A stretch of 18,895 nt of DNA from positions 1-18,895 of the forward strand of contig CAYSDI010000068.1 in the NCBI GenBank assembly GCA_964429745.1. The letters run 5' to 3'. The position numbers and the translations under genes were made by a program. Below are positions 1-8,472 of this stretch, one piece after another (the stretch's first letter is position 1; each line of letters begins with the position of its first letter). Origin of the DNA: WGOA01 sp964429745 (GTDB lineage Bacteria; Bacteroidota; Bacteroidia; Chitinophagales; BACL12). The notes beneath the pieces are model-generated. The model saw only the letters and a list, made by a program, of their open reading frames with translations. It did not search any database and was not told the origin of the DNA.

Positions 1-1657
1 CCGGAGCCCCGTCCATCCAGGTGGGGTCTTCGCCCGGTCCGGCGTCTAAATCAATTCCTTGAGGAAAGTACCCATCCGCTTCAGCGATCAAAATGTCGGG
101 GGAATCTTTGCGAGGTTGCACGAGGGTACTGGACCCTTCGCCCGGTTCAGCCTGCACTTGGGCGTTGTTGAAACGCAGGCGGGCGGAAATAGGCGCTCCG
201 GTTTGCTGGTTGATGACCGTGGCATGCAGCAGGGTCACGGGGTCAGGCCGGGCCGATAGCGGCAGGCGAATGCGGAACAGGTCTGCACCCCCGAAGCCTC
301 CCAGCTCCGACGAAAAGTAGGCGTACTCACCGGAAGCGGGCAAGGTGTAATAATACTCGTCGCGCTCTGAGTTAATGCGGGGTCCGAGGTTGAGCGGCGG
401 CGACCAATGGGTCCAGGTATCGTCCAGCCTCCGGCTGAGAAACATGTCGTAGCCGCCAAATCCGGGATGGCCGTTGGAGGCGAAGTACAGGCTTTTTCCA
501 TCGGCGGCTATAAAGACGCTGCCTTCCATTCCAGCGGTATTGATACTGGCGCCAAGGCTCTTGGGAACGGTCCAGGTGTTTTCGCCGCGGGCAAACGACA
601 CATAGAGGTCCAGGCCGCCTAAACCATCGTCGCGCTCAATGGCCAGCAGCAACACCGTGCCCTCTGGATTGAGGTGCAGGCAGGTGAAGGGGTTTCGGTT
701 GTACAAATCCGGCACGTCCATAGCCTTGGGGAAGGACCAGTTGGCTTGCCGAAGCAAGCTGCTGGAAATGCGAAATTCTGTTCCGATTTCCCGGCGGCTG
801 TAGTCATGGGGAAGCACTATTTGCCTACCGTCAGGACTGATCCAGGAAACGAAGTTGTGGTGCTCGTTGTTCAAGGGAGCGCCGAGGTTTACCGCCGCTG
901 ACCATTGTCCGCTATCATCCAGGGTAGCCATCCAGATGTCGTCTCTAAGCTCGGTGCCGGTGTTTTCCGGGTGAAGTTTGCGGGCAAAGTACAAGGTGCG
1001 TCCGTCCGGACTGATCATCGGCAACATGTCGGGGCTTGCTGAATTAACATTGGGCCCCAGGTTCTCCGCTTGCTCCGGGAACAGGTCCGCTTCGACCATG
1101 CGAATGGCTGGCCGGATTTCGTCCGGCGAATCCGAAACAGCGATGGCATCAATCTGGCACATGCCTTCAACCCGCGAGGTGCGCAGCACGAGTTTTACTT
1201 CGGTAACCCGGTAAAGGGTAGGCTCATCTAACCGCACAGTGAACAGCCTGGAACCGGGATAAAACGACCGCTGCGCCTGCATGCGGTCTTGAAACAGTTC
1301 GTGCTTACCGCCTTGCTCGTCGTAGGCAATTATTTTGTATATGCATCCAGGGTTGAGTGATTCCGCAATGGCCACTTGCCGGATGGACATGGGGCTTTGA
1401 AAACCGACCCTCACAAACTCGTCAATGGCGCTGTTAGGTCGCGAAGGGGCCCAGGCTACGTCGCTGGCACCAAAACCCGGCCATACGTCAGGGGCGCCGA
1501 GCACTTGGCTGGCCGACGAGGCTTTGCGGCTGTATTCCGTTGAAAAACCAATCAGGCTGCTGGCCCATTGCACCGTCGGTTGAGCCGTTAGGGTGAGCGA
1601 AAAAACTGGAAAGAGACTGAGTAAACAGGCGAAGAAAAGGGCTTGCAACCTTCTCAT
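1..1657 (-). CDS. secreted PD40-repeat protein, OmpA-family-like, C-terminus off the left edge
   Basis: This frame stays open from an ATG at 1657 to the left edge, giving 552 residues with no stop. Residues 1-26 are a signal peptide ending TLTAQ. Residues 27-150 resemble a discoidin-like jelly roll seen at the start of related Saprospiria proteins (GFSTEYSRKAS, QVAIAESLNPG). A propeller of PD40/TolB-like blades follows, with ISPDG at 215-219 and 273-277, NPEG at 330-333, AADGKSLYFASNG at 384-396 and GFGGADLF near 455-462. From about 473 there is a carboxypeptidase-regulatory-like fold (ATVINQQTGAPISA). In Bacteroidota this order usually ends in an OmpA peptidoglycan-binding domain, so an outer-membrane or periplasmic role is inferred, but that domain is outside the window. 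The start shares one base with the stop of the upstream membrane-protein gene (TGATG), so the pair is probably translationally coupled. Confidence 0.85.
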   Translation of the reverse strand, partial: MRRLQALFFACLLSLFPVFSLTLTAQPTVQWASSLIGFSTEYSRKASSASQVLGAPDVWPGFGASDVAWAPSRPNSAIDEFVRVGFQSPMSIRQVAIAESLNPGCIYKIIAYDEQGGKHELFQDRMQAQRSFYPGSRLFTVRLDEPTLYRVTEVKLVLRTSRVEGMCQIDAIAVSDSPDEIRPAIRMVEADLFPEQAENLGPNVNSASPDMLPMISPDGRTLYFARKLHPENTGTELRDDIWMATLDDSGQWSAAVNLGAPLNNEHHNFVSWISPDGRQIVLPHDYSRREIGTEFRISSSLLRQANWSFPKAMDVPDLYNRNPFTCLHLNPEGTVLLLAIERDDGLGGLDLYVSFARGENTWTVPKSLGASINTAGMEGSVFIAADGKSLYFASNGHPGFGGYDMFLSRRLDDTWTHWSPPLNLGPRINSERDEYYYTLPASGEYAYFSSELGGFGGADLFRIRLPLSARPDPVTLLHATVINQQTGAPISARLRFNNAQVQAEPGEGSSTLVQPRKDSPDILIAEADGYFPQGIDLDAGPGEDPTWMDGAP

Positions 1658-2325
1658 CAGCGCTTGCTTTCTTCATCATTTACCTCTTCATAGTCCACGT
1701 ACTCGGTGTCGTCCTCCTGGCCTGCCATAGCGGGAGAGCCCCTTCGAACCCGATTGGGATAAAAAAGTAAATTGATCAGGTAGTCGGTGGTCCGCATGCC
1801 TTTAAAGATGATGTGGAGCATGTAAAAAAGCGCCCCAAGGCCCACGATCCATCCAATGACCGGGGTTTTGTAAACGTTGTCAATAAAGGTTCTAAAACCG
1901 TTGTTGACCGGGTTAGTGGCAATCTCCGGCAAGGCGAGGGTAACCAAAAAAAGTGCAACAGATCCAATCAGCAGGTAGCCGTCAAAACGCATGACCTGCA
2001 CGCGCTTTCGTTCAAAATTCATGACTGCCCGCCAGCGGTTGCGCTCCAGGTTGCCCGCAATCGTTGTGTATATGATAAAAGTGCCTGCAACTCCCACTAT
2101 TGCCGCAGTAACGGTGCTGCCTTTAACCATCATGTCCCAGGTTACCAGCGCGGATACAGAGACCAGAATGTAGTAGCCGGCCGCTTTAAACCCCAAAAAG
2201 GACAAATCCTTGTTCAGGCCGATGCTCTGAAAAAGGCTGGATGCAAACGTGGCAATAAATTTCCAGAGCGTACTGAAGACGATCTGGATAACACCCATGT
2301 AAAAAACAAATTTAATAACGTCCAT
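1657..2325 (-). CDS. polytopic inner-membrane protein of unknown function
   Basis: A 222-residue protein that I do not recognise. It has about five hydrophobic segments: near residues 5-22, 39-58, 62-80, 117-135 and 158-175. A basic, aromatic stretch (ERNRWRAVMNFERKR) sits between the third and fourth. The tail is soluble and acidic (EDDTEYVDYEEVNDEE). The start chosen is ATG 2325, preceded by a purine-rich ribosome binding site (GGGAGGAGT). The longer in-frame start at 2412 would begin inside the terminator of the preceding gene and is rejected. A possible -7 element, TACCTTTG (2342-2349, minus), lies just upstream. The stop overlaps the start of the PD40 protein gene by one base. The coupling suggests a shared envelope function, perhaps an accessory of the PD40 protein, but nothing in the sequence gives a reaction. 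Confidence 0.8.
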   Translation of the reverse strand: MDVIKFVFYMGVIQIVFSTLWKFIATFASSLFQSIGLNKDLSFLGFKAAGYYILVSVSALVTWDMMVKGSTVTAAIVGVAGTFIIYTTIAGNLERNRWRAVMNFERKRVQVMRFDGYLLIGSVALFLVTLALPEIATNPVNNGFRTFIDNVYKTPVIGWIVGLGALFYMLHIIFKGMRTTDYLINLLFYPNRVRRGSPAMAGQEDDTEYVDYEEVNDEESKR

Positions 2326-2326
2326 A

Positions 2327-2334
2327 CTCCTCCC
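2327..2334 (-). promoter_or_regulatory. ribosome binding site deciding the 2325 start
   Basis: The minus strand reads GGGAGGAG directly before T-ATG, inside a longer purine tract (GGAGAAGGGAGGAGT). It is one of the few convincing Shine-Dalgarno sequences in the window. It fixes the start at 2325 rather than at the upstream in-frame ATG at 2412. Confidence 0.6.
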
Positions 2335-2377
2335 TTCTCCACAAAGGTAAGCCCGCTTTTTGGTCAAGGCAGCCCAC

Positions 2378-2410
2378 AAAAAAGCAGGGCGGACCTTTGG
2401 TCCGCCCTGC
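2378..2410 (-). terminator. intrinsic terminator of the T9SS type A cargo gene
   Basis: A perfect 12-bp inverted repeat (GCAGGGCGGACC at 2384-2395 and its complement at 2399-2410) encloses a 3-base loop. On the minus strand it is followed by six T residues (2383-2378). It lies about 48 bases past the stop of the 2458-4359 gene, in the right orientation to end that transcript. It also separates that gene from the membrane-protein/PD40 pair. Confidence 0.9.
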
Positions 2411-2457
2411 AAGTATTTAGCAACCGGTTTTAGCGATTACTCAGAAGAAAGCTCGGA

Positions 2458-4359
2458 TTAGTGAGCCACCGAGAAGCTCTCGGTATTCACTTGGCCTGCT
2501 TCTTCCATGTTGATGAAGTAGTTACCGTTTTCCAAACCAGCTACATCAAAGGAGGTATTGTTCATGCCTTCCACCGACAGTTCGGTGCGGTTCAGAACAA
2601 CGCGACCCAACATGTCAACGATGGTAAGGTTCACTTCGCCACCTTTGCCGCTGTAAGCAACCATCAGCATGTTGTCAGCTGGGTTGGGGAACAACGTCAC
2701 GTCCAGGATTTCGCCTTCGCGGGCAACTGGGATGGAGAACGTGTCACCAAAGGCGGTGAAGGGAGAAAGGTCAAGCGGGGTGATGCTGCAAGCGCAACGT
2801 ACACGCCAGGTCCAAGTGGTTCCGGCACCGGCAACGGCAAACGGAACGTTGGTGGTGTTGTAAGGAGCAGTCAGCACGTTCACGCTGGGCTGAGGACCGG
2901 TAGGCAGGCGCTTGCCGCCAACCTGGCAACCAACAGCACCTGCGATCGGAGTCCAGTCGAGGCGAACGCGGTTGGACAACGTCGTGTGTGACTGGTTAGT
3001 GGGAGCAATAGCAGAGTTACATGCTGCGGAAGCTTCGTCGGTCAACAACACCTGGCTCCAGGCGTAAGGACCGGCAAAGAAGCCCCAGAAGCCACCGGTT
3101 ACAACACCGCGAACCAGGTCAGACGAACCTGTGCTGTAGATGTCGTCTGTGCGGACGGGGAAGTTGTTACCAGAATAAGACAGGAGGTAATCACCGGCAC
3201 TCAGGCTGGAGCTCAAAGCGATGTCGTAAACGAGCACGCCCGTATCAGCGGGTACCGAACCCGTAGCAAGCAAGAGGAGGCTGTCAATGTTGCCGCCAAG
3301 AATTTCGTACAGGTTAGCCGTGATCGGCTCGGCTGCATAAATAGGATCAACAGAAACAAGCAGCGTTGCACCGGTTACGTTAACACCTACGCCGTAGCTC
3401 TGAACCACACCGTATTCGGCGTCGCCCAATGTGGCAAGGCGAACGGCGCTGATAGGAGCACCTAAGAATGCGTAGGAACGCTCCTGTGAGGTTTCGTCAA
3501 CCACCAGGAAGCTAAAGCTGGTGTCATCCAGCGCGGTTGAGCCCGTTCCACCGGGGCTTTGCACTACATACTCGAAAATGTAAGTTGCGGTATCTGGAGG
3601 CGTGAAACCGCTAACGCCGGTAACCACTTGAATAGCCGTCGGAGTCAGTGATGGAATGACGTTGGAGAAAATCGATCCCAGTGGAGTGGTGAAAGCATCT
3701 GCACTCGTGAATACCCGCATCTGCACACGCACGCTGTTAAACGTGGTAGCACCCAGGTTACCCACTACAGCGGCAAAGGTGCCAGCTGCGAGGTTGTACT
3801 CGGGAATGAAGGAGTAGTCATAGATGCGACCCTCGCCAATGGCCAGCACGCTACCCGTAGGAGGAGATGCAGCAGGCGACACCAACAGGGTAAAGTTTCC
3901 CACATCCCCAGTACCATAACCATCTATAATGATGTAGTAAACGGTACCTGTGGTCATGAAAACGTTAACCACGCTGGAGATGTAAGGAAGGGTGTAGGTA
4001 GGTGCATTAGCACACTGGTCATCGCTGCAAGCAATTTGCAAACCGCTGGTAGGAGCGGGGCAAGAACCCGAATACACATACAGTTTGGAGTCGTAATTGG
4101 TAGTACCCTGACAAAGGCTGATGTCGTAGTAGCCGCTGGAGGGCGGGTTCCAGGCGACGACCTCGTCAAGGGCACCGGTTACGGTGTAAGGACAAGTCTC
4201 ATTGTAGTTGTCAATGGCACCTACTGTGGAGCCAGTTGCAGTCCAAGGAGCAGCACCGGTGAACGTTACGGCTGCGCCGCATGTTTCTGCCGGAATCTGA
4301 GCCATGGCTGCAGTAGTCATCAGCGCGATGGCTGAGAACAGTGCATAAAATCTTTTCAT
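2458..4359 (-). CDS. secreted T9SS type A cargo protein, fibronectin-III-like
   Basis: A 633-residue exported protein. Residues 1-20 are a signal peptide (MKRFYALFSAIALMTTAAMA, cleaved before Q). The N-terminal part, to about 165, resembles the beta-sandwich modules with YDSKLYVYSGSC and a nearby CSDDQC motif that occur on many Bacteroidota exoproteins; paired cysteines suggest disulfides. The middle, about 170-450, is beta-rich and unassigned. About 450-545 looks like a fibronectin type III module (VRLDWTPIAGAVGCQV, TWRVRCAC). The end, about 548-633, is a typical T9SS type A sorting domain (DVTLFPNPADNMLMV, MLGRVV, LENGNYFI). The mature protein should cross the outer membrane by the Por/type IX system and be anchored or released. 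No catalytic motif was seen, so an adhesive or structural role is only a guess. The gene stands alone between a promoter candidate and a strong terminator. Confidence 0.9.
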   Translation of the reverse strand: MKRFYALFSAIALMTTAAMAQIPAETCGAAVTFTGAAPWTATGSTVGAIDNYNETCPYTVTGALDEVVAWNPPSSGYYDISLCQGTTNYDSKLYVYSGSCPAPTSGLQIACSDDQCANAPTYTLPYISSVVNVFMTTGTVYYIIIDGYGTGDVGNFTLLVSPAASPPTGSVLAIGEGRIYDYSFIPEYNLAAGTFAAVVGNLGATTFNSVRVQMRVFTSADAFTTPLGSIFSNVIPSLTPTAIQVVTGVSGFTPPDTATYIFEYVVQSPGGTGSTALDDTSFSFLVVDETSQERSYAFLGAPISAVRLATLGDAEYGVVQSYGVGVNVTGATLLVSVDPIYAAEPITANLYEILGGNIDSLLLLATGSVPADTGVLVYDIALSSSLSAGDYLLSYSGNNFPVRTDDIYSTGSSDLVRGVVTGGFWGFFAGPYAWSQVLLTDEASAACNSAIAPTNQSHTTLSNRVRLDWTPIAGAVGCQVGGKRLPTGPQPSVNVLTAPYNTTNVPFAVAGAGTTWTWRVRCACSITPLDLSPFTAFGDTFSIPVAREGEILDVTLFPNPADNMLMVAYSGKGGEVNLTIVDMLGRVVLNRTELSVEGMNNTSFDVAGLENGNYFINMEEAGQVNTESFSVAH

Positions 4360-4418
4360 GTAATTCAGTTTGGTTTAGGGAATGTTTCAAATCAAAGGGA
4401 TGCGTGAGCACCGAAGGT

Positions 4419-4447
4419 TAAAGGTAGAGCGGGATTGTCAAATCCAA
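4419..4447 (-). promoter_or_regulatory. candidate Bacteroidota promoter for the T9SS type A cargo gene
   Basis: The minus strand reads TTG (4447-4445), 18 bases, then TACCTTTA (4426-4419). This fits the TTG-N17-23-TAnnTTTG pattern known for the Bacteroidota primary sigma factor, with a mismatch in the last base. It would leave a leader of roughly 50 bases before the ATG at 4359. The rest of the 251-base gap (4360-4610) is AT-rich, and I see no gene in it. Confidence 0.4.
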
Positions 4448-4610
4448 TAATGTTTCGGTGGATAAGCACAAAAAGTGGACAACTTTAAGTGTTTTTCCCC
4501 TTTTTTACGCCAAAAGCCTCAAAACCAACAGATTATAGGAAACAAACATGCAAGAACATAGGGGGCATTTGCAACTTGATTGCCTAAAATCGCCATAAAT
4601 GGTGACCCAC

Positions 4611-5600
4611 TCAGGGAACCACCACCCAGATAGCCTCCTGCAGGCAGGTTACCCTTGCCGGGGTGCATCCCAGCACTTCGCCGTCGGCTTCCAACCATAT
4701 ACCCGGCTCTGAACGAATACGTAGTTCTTTGGTCCGGAAAGTGTGGACACTGGACAATCGGGTAAAGCTTCCATCGAGCATGAGGGGAAGCCGAAAAACC
4801 ATCTCCAGGGTGCTCATTTTGCCGACCACGGTGACATCCAGCAATCCATCATCAAATGCTGCTTCGGGCAACTGCATCATTCCCCCGCCATTGTAGCGGC
4901 ATATGCCGACCGCCAGACTAAGGGCTGTGATCTGATGCTCTTTGCCTTCCAATTGGATAGCCACCTGGGTATGTTTGTAGTCAAAGAGGGTGCGCACGAT
5001 GGTTACCCAGTAGGACAGTTTCCGTCCGGCGAGCCAGCCTTTCCACCCTTGCACCCTGCGGGTTACCTCGCCATCAAATCCGGCGCCGGTAATGTTCAGG
5101 AAGTAGCGCAGTTTCTGCTCCGGGGCGCCGTACCAGACCTGGCCGACATCGTGGAGCCGGGTGTTGCCCCGGGCGAGGGCTTTGATGCCTTCTTCAAGCG
5201 ATTTGGGCATGCCAATGGTTCGCATCCAATCATTGCCTGTACCGACGGAAAGCATGCCTAGGGCAATGTCCGTAGTTGGAATTTCTTCCTGCGAAAAGAC
5301 CCCGTTGAGCACCTCGTTGGCGGTGCCGTCACCCCCCAGCAGTGCTAGCCGGCGATGGCCGAGGCCGATAGCTTCAGCGGCTATCCGGGCAAGGTCTCCG
5401 GGCCCTCTGGAAACAGACACCCCGCCAAAAATGCCGGCCTGGCGCATGGCGCGCTCCACTTTGGGCTGAAGGCGCTTGCCTTTACCGCTGCCGGACGCCG
5501 GGTTCACGATGAGGAACCATTCGCGCGCTGCTCCGCCCGCCTCTTTTTGACGGTGGGTGGCATCCTGAAAACGATCAATCGGTGCTGCGGACTTGAGCAT
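4611..5600 (-). CDS. diacylglycerol-kinase-family lipid kinase (YegS/DgkB-like)
   Basis: Phosphorylates a lipid hydroxyl, such as diacylglycerol or a sphingoid base, with ATP at the cytoplasmic face of the membrane; the substrate cannot be read from the sequence. Counting from ATG 5600 (329 residues), the family motifs are clear: VNPASGSGKGK near 32-42, the nucleotide-binding GGDGTANEVLNG at 89-100, and GTGND at 120-124. Further on come NGGGMMQLPEA, DDGLLDVTVVG and the late EADGE. The length fits the family. A GTG at 5633 would add 11 residues, but neither start has a good ribosome binding site. ATG 5600 is preferred, since homologues usually start shortly before the VNPASG strand. The gene is 80 bases after the MoxR gene on the same strand and may be cotranscribed with it. 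Confidence 0.88.
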   Translation of the reverse strand: MLKSAAPIDRFQDATHRQKEAGGAAREWFLIVNPASGSGKGKRLQPKVERAMRQAGIFGGVSVSRGPGDLARIAAEAIGLGHRRLALLGGDGTANEVLNGVFSQEEIPTTDIALGMLSVGTGNDWMRTIGMPKSLEEGIKALARGNTRLHDVGQVWYGAPEQKLRYFLNITGAGFDGEVTRRVQGWKGWLAGRKLSYWVTIVRTLFDYKHTQVAIQLEGKEHQITALSLAVGICRYNGGGMMQLPEAAFDDGLLDVTVVGKMSTLEMVFRLPLMLDGSFTRLSSVHTFRTKELRIRSEPGIWLEADGEVLGCTPARVTCLQEAIWVVVP

Positions 5601-5680
5601 GAAAACGGGGGAATACTTTCGCGTCGCCACCACGAAGATACCACAGGAGCCGAAGTTGATTGGGTTTTTAGACGTTCACC

Positions 5681-7192
5681 CTAATAGTCCTCTTCGTCCA
5701 CGGTTTTGCCGCTTAACATGCTGCTGAGCAAGTCGCTGAAGCGGGTGCCACTTTCAACCAGATGCTTGCTGACCAAGCTATACTCAGCCAAACCGTGCAA
5801 CAAAAACTCCTTGAGAAAATACCGATCACTGCCGTTGCTGGCCTGATGAAAATAGCGGTCCAGGATATCGTCCAGGCCAGGCACCGCGTCAATGGAGGCT
5901 CGGTAGGCTTTGTCGTCCATGTCGTGAAAGACATCCACTGTGTTTCCCTCGCCAAACCAGGCGGCCACTCCGGCATAAGGATCGGCTTGTTTGCCCTCCT
6001 TTTTGCGGATTTTTTTCAGGTTTTCCGGGTTGGGAAAATACTGAATGAATTGCTTGCGAATGGCCTTGCCCAAAAGAGTAAGCGCCACCAGGTAGGGACC
6101 CTCTTGCTCGCCTTCGTACACCAATTCCACCTTGCCGGTAATGGCTGGGATAACGCCCCAGAAATCGGCCACGCGCACCATGGTATTGGTTTCGCCAGAC
6201 AGCAAGGCTCGGCGCTCTGCCGCACTAATGAGGTTCTCGCGGGCACTGATGGTCATGCGCGCTGACACGCCGCTTTTGGCGTCCACCAGTTCGCTCTCGC
6301 GGGCTTCGAGCGCAATTTGCTCAATGAGGTCCAGCGCTATCGGGTGAAGGGCTACGCGTTCCAATTGCGCCGCCGCTGGGTTAGCCTCCTGGTCCGAAAT
6401 CAGGCGCGAGGTCTCCAGCGATTTGGGGTAATGCGTCAAAATTTGCGACTCAATGCGGTCTTTGAGCGGAGTGACGATAGAGCCCCGGTTGGTGTAGTCT
6501 TCCGGATTGGCGGTAAACACAAACTGCACGTCCAGCGGAAGCCGCAATTTGAAACCCCGGATCTGGATATCGCCTTCCTGCAGAATGTTGAACAGCGCCA
6601 CCTGGATGCGCGGTTGCAAATCGGGCAATTCGTTGATCACAAACAAGCCCCGATGCGCCCGGGGCACAAGGCCAAAATGGATGACGCGTTCGTCAGAATA
6701 TGAAAGCTTACGGTTGGCCGCTTTAATAGGATCCACATCGCCGATCAGGTCAGCTACCGACACATCGGGGGTAGCCAGTTTTTCGGTATAGCGCTCGGAG
6801 CGGTGCACCCAGCGAATGGGCGTTTCATTGCCATGGGCGGCGAGCAAGTCGCGCGCTTCGCGGCTAATGGGCTGCAGGGGGTCATCCATCAACTCGGTGC
6901 CGTCCACCGCCGGAACCCATTCGTCCAGCAAGTCCAGCAGCAGGCGGGCAATTCGGGTTTTGGCCTGCCCGCGCAGCCCCAGTAGAATGATGTTGTGCCG
7001 GCTTAAAATGGCGCGCTCCAGATCGGGCAACACGGTATCTTCGAACCCGTGAATACCGGGGAAACGCCGTTTGCCGCTTTTCAACAGCGCCACCAGGTTG
7101 TCGCGCATTTCGTCTTTGACCGTGCGGGGCCGGTAGCTGGTCTTTAGCAATTCGCCGAGGGTGGTGATCCGGGCGTGGGGGTGTTGGTTCAT
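5681..7192 (-). CDS. MoxR/magnesium-chelatase-like AAA+ ATPase
   Basis: A 503-residue AAA+ ATPase of the MoxR/ChlI-like group, whose members act as chaperone-like ATPases together with a VWA-domain partner. Walker A is GLRGQAKT at 72-79, the Walker B strand is GLFVINE at 182-188, sensor 1 lies in FTANPEDYTNRG at 226-237, and a probable arginine finger is in PLKDR (R246). The helical lid follows. The C-terminal ~130 residues (PNPENLKKIRKKEGKQ onwards) go beyond the usual MoxR length. ATG 7192 is the first start in frame. The gene directly upstream, 102 bases away, encodes a VWA protein, the standard MoxR partner. The target complex or maturation step is unknown. The magnesium-chelatase name sometimes given to such proteins is not supported, because no porphyrin-pathway gene is nearby. 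Confidence 0.9.
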   Translation of the reverse strand: MNQHPHARITTLGELLKTSYRPRTVKDEMRDNLVALLKSGKRRFPGIHGFEDTVLPDLERAILSRHNIILLGLRGQAKTRIARLLLDLLDEWVPAVDGTELMDDPLQPISREARDLLAAHGNETPIRWVHRSERYTEKLATPDVSVADLIGDVDPIKAANRKLSYSDERVIHFGLVPRAHRGLFVINELPDLQPRIQVALFNILQEGDIQIRGFKLRLPLDVQFVFTANPEDYTNRGSIVTPLKDRIESQILTHYPKSLETSRLISDQEANPAAAQLERVALHPIALDLIEQIALEARESELVDAKSGVSARMTISARENLISAAERRALLSGETNTMVRVADFWGVIPAITGKVELVYEGEQEGPYLVALTLLGKAIRKQFIQYFPNPENLKKIRKKEGKQADPYAGVAAWFGEGNTVDVFHDMDDKAYRASIDAVPGLDDILDRYFHQASNGSDRYFLKEFLLHGLAEYSLVSKHLVESGTRFSDLLSSMLSGKTVDEEDY

Positions 7193-7294
7193 GAAGCTTG
7201 GTTGGTGATCCTAACTGGTCGTTTTTCGGGGGAAAGGATGTTGCCTCGTTGAGCGGCTGGGTGCAGTGTAACACGAGTGTCGTGGCTCCGTGAG

Positions 7295-8398
7295 CTATCG
7301 CAACCGACGTCTCCGGTTGCGCTCGTAGTCTTCAAAAATGTATTCTCCGAGCCCTTTCAGGCTGGTGTAAAAAGCCTTTCCGTGGTTGACTTCGGTAAAG
7401 TCCTCCACGAATTTTTGCAGCCAGGGGTCTTCGGCAATCATAAAGGTGGTGATGGGAATGCCCAACCTGCGGCATTGCGCACCCAAATTCAGGGTGCGGT
7501 TGATGATTTTTCGATCCAGACCAAAACTATTCTTGTAGTACTGCCCGTCGCTTTGCTTGATGCAGGTGGGTTTGCCGTCGGTGATCATAAAGATCTGCCG
7601 GTTGGGGTTTTTGCGCCGCCGCAACAAGTTCATGGCCAATTCGAGCCCCGCTACCGTGTTGGTGTGGAAAGGTCCCACCTGCAAGTAAGGAAGGTCGCGG
7701 ATTTCTATGGGCCAGGCGTCGTTGCCAAAGGCAATGACATCGAGCGTGTCTTTAGGGTAACGCGTAGTGATGAGTTCCGCCAGCGCCATCGCCACTTTTT
7801 TGGCCGGCGTGATGCGGTCCTCGCCGTACAATATCATGGAGTGCGACACATCGATCATCAGCACCGTGCTGGTCTGCGTCTGGTAATCCTGCTCGCGGAC
7901 CACTAAATCTTCCGGCTCCATATTAAATTGCTCGGGGCCGTGGTGGATGTGCGCGTTGCGGATGGACTCGCCAAAATCGATCTGATCCAGGTTGTCGCCA
8001 AATTGGTAAGGCCTGATGTCAGAACTCTGGTCCTCGCCTAGCCCAGAGCGATTGGTCCGGTGCCCGCCGCGCGCGCCTTTTTTGAGCTTGCCGAAGATTT
8101 CCTCGAGGCTGCTCTGGCGAATGAGCTGGTCCATTTTACCGGTCGGGGTCATGCCAGCAGGGGTTTCTGCTTCGCCCTGGATGTAGCCTTTGTCGCGCAA
8201 TTCCTGGATAAAGTCGGCGATGCCGTATTTCTCGTCCGTGAGCTTGTACTGCTTGTCCAACTCGGTGAGCCAGCTGAGGGCCTCAGCCACGTCGCCCGAA
8301 GTGTGCAACAACAGCTCTTTAAACAACTTCAGCAGCCGCTCAAAGGGCGTTCCTGTTTCGCCCGGATCAAAAAACTGCGTAAAACGAAAACCTTTCAT
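7295..8398 (-). CDS. VWA-domain protein, partner of the MoxR ATPase
   Basis: From ATG 8398 the protein has 367 residues and no signal peptide or membrane segment, so it is probably cytoplasmic. The first ~170 residues are mostly helical and charged, with a GKLKKGARGGHR stretch at 103-113. The von Willebrand A domain starts about 177, with a complete MIDAS: DVSHS at 183-187, a TNT loop at 246-248, and TDG at 273-275. The end is strongly basic (NRRRRLR). VWA proteins with an intact MIDAS next to a MoxR ATPase generally bind the substrate or adaptor for that ATPase through a metal ion; this role is inferred from the family and the pairing. The longer in-frame start at 8461 would add 21 residues of poor coding character and is not used. 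Confidence 0.88.
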   Translation of the reverse strand: MKGFRFTQFFDPGETGTPFERLLKLFKELLLHTSGDVAEALSWLTELDKQYKLTDEKYGIADFIQELRDKGYIQGEAETPAGMTPTGKMDQLIRQSSLEEIFGKLKKGARGGHRTNRSGLGEDQSSDIRPYQFGDNLDQIDFGESIRNAHIHHGPEQFNMEPEDLVVREQDYQTQTSTVLMIDVSHSMILYGEDRITPAKKVAMALAELITTRYPKDTLDVIAFGNDAWPIEIRDLPYLQVGPFHTNTVAGLELAMNLLRRRKNPNRQIFMITDGKPTCIKQSDGQYYKNSFGLDRKIINRTLNLGAQCRRLGIPITTFMIAEDPWLQKFVEDFTEVNHGKAFYTSLKGLGEYIFEDYERNRRRRLR

Positions 8399-8472
8399 AC
8401 AATGGGGTAAAGCGGGGAATATAGGCTGTTTTCTGGCGAAGGAGTGTATAGCTCCGAGCAAAATCGGGGCAT

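Noticed and set aside
1813..2433. 206-codon plus-strand open frame
   Set aside because: It lies antisense to the membrane-protein gene, crosses its ribosome binding site and the terminator, and has no domain or coding pattern.
4461..4472. DnaA-box-like TTATCCACC on the minus strand
   Set aside because: It is a single copy with a mismatch in the last base and has no cluster, dnaA/dnaN neighbour or unwinding region, so there is no case for an origin.
7277..7906. 209-codon plus-strand open frame
   Set aside because: It is entirely antisense to the VWA gene, which has intact MIDAS motifs; it looks like a high-GC shadow frame.
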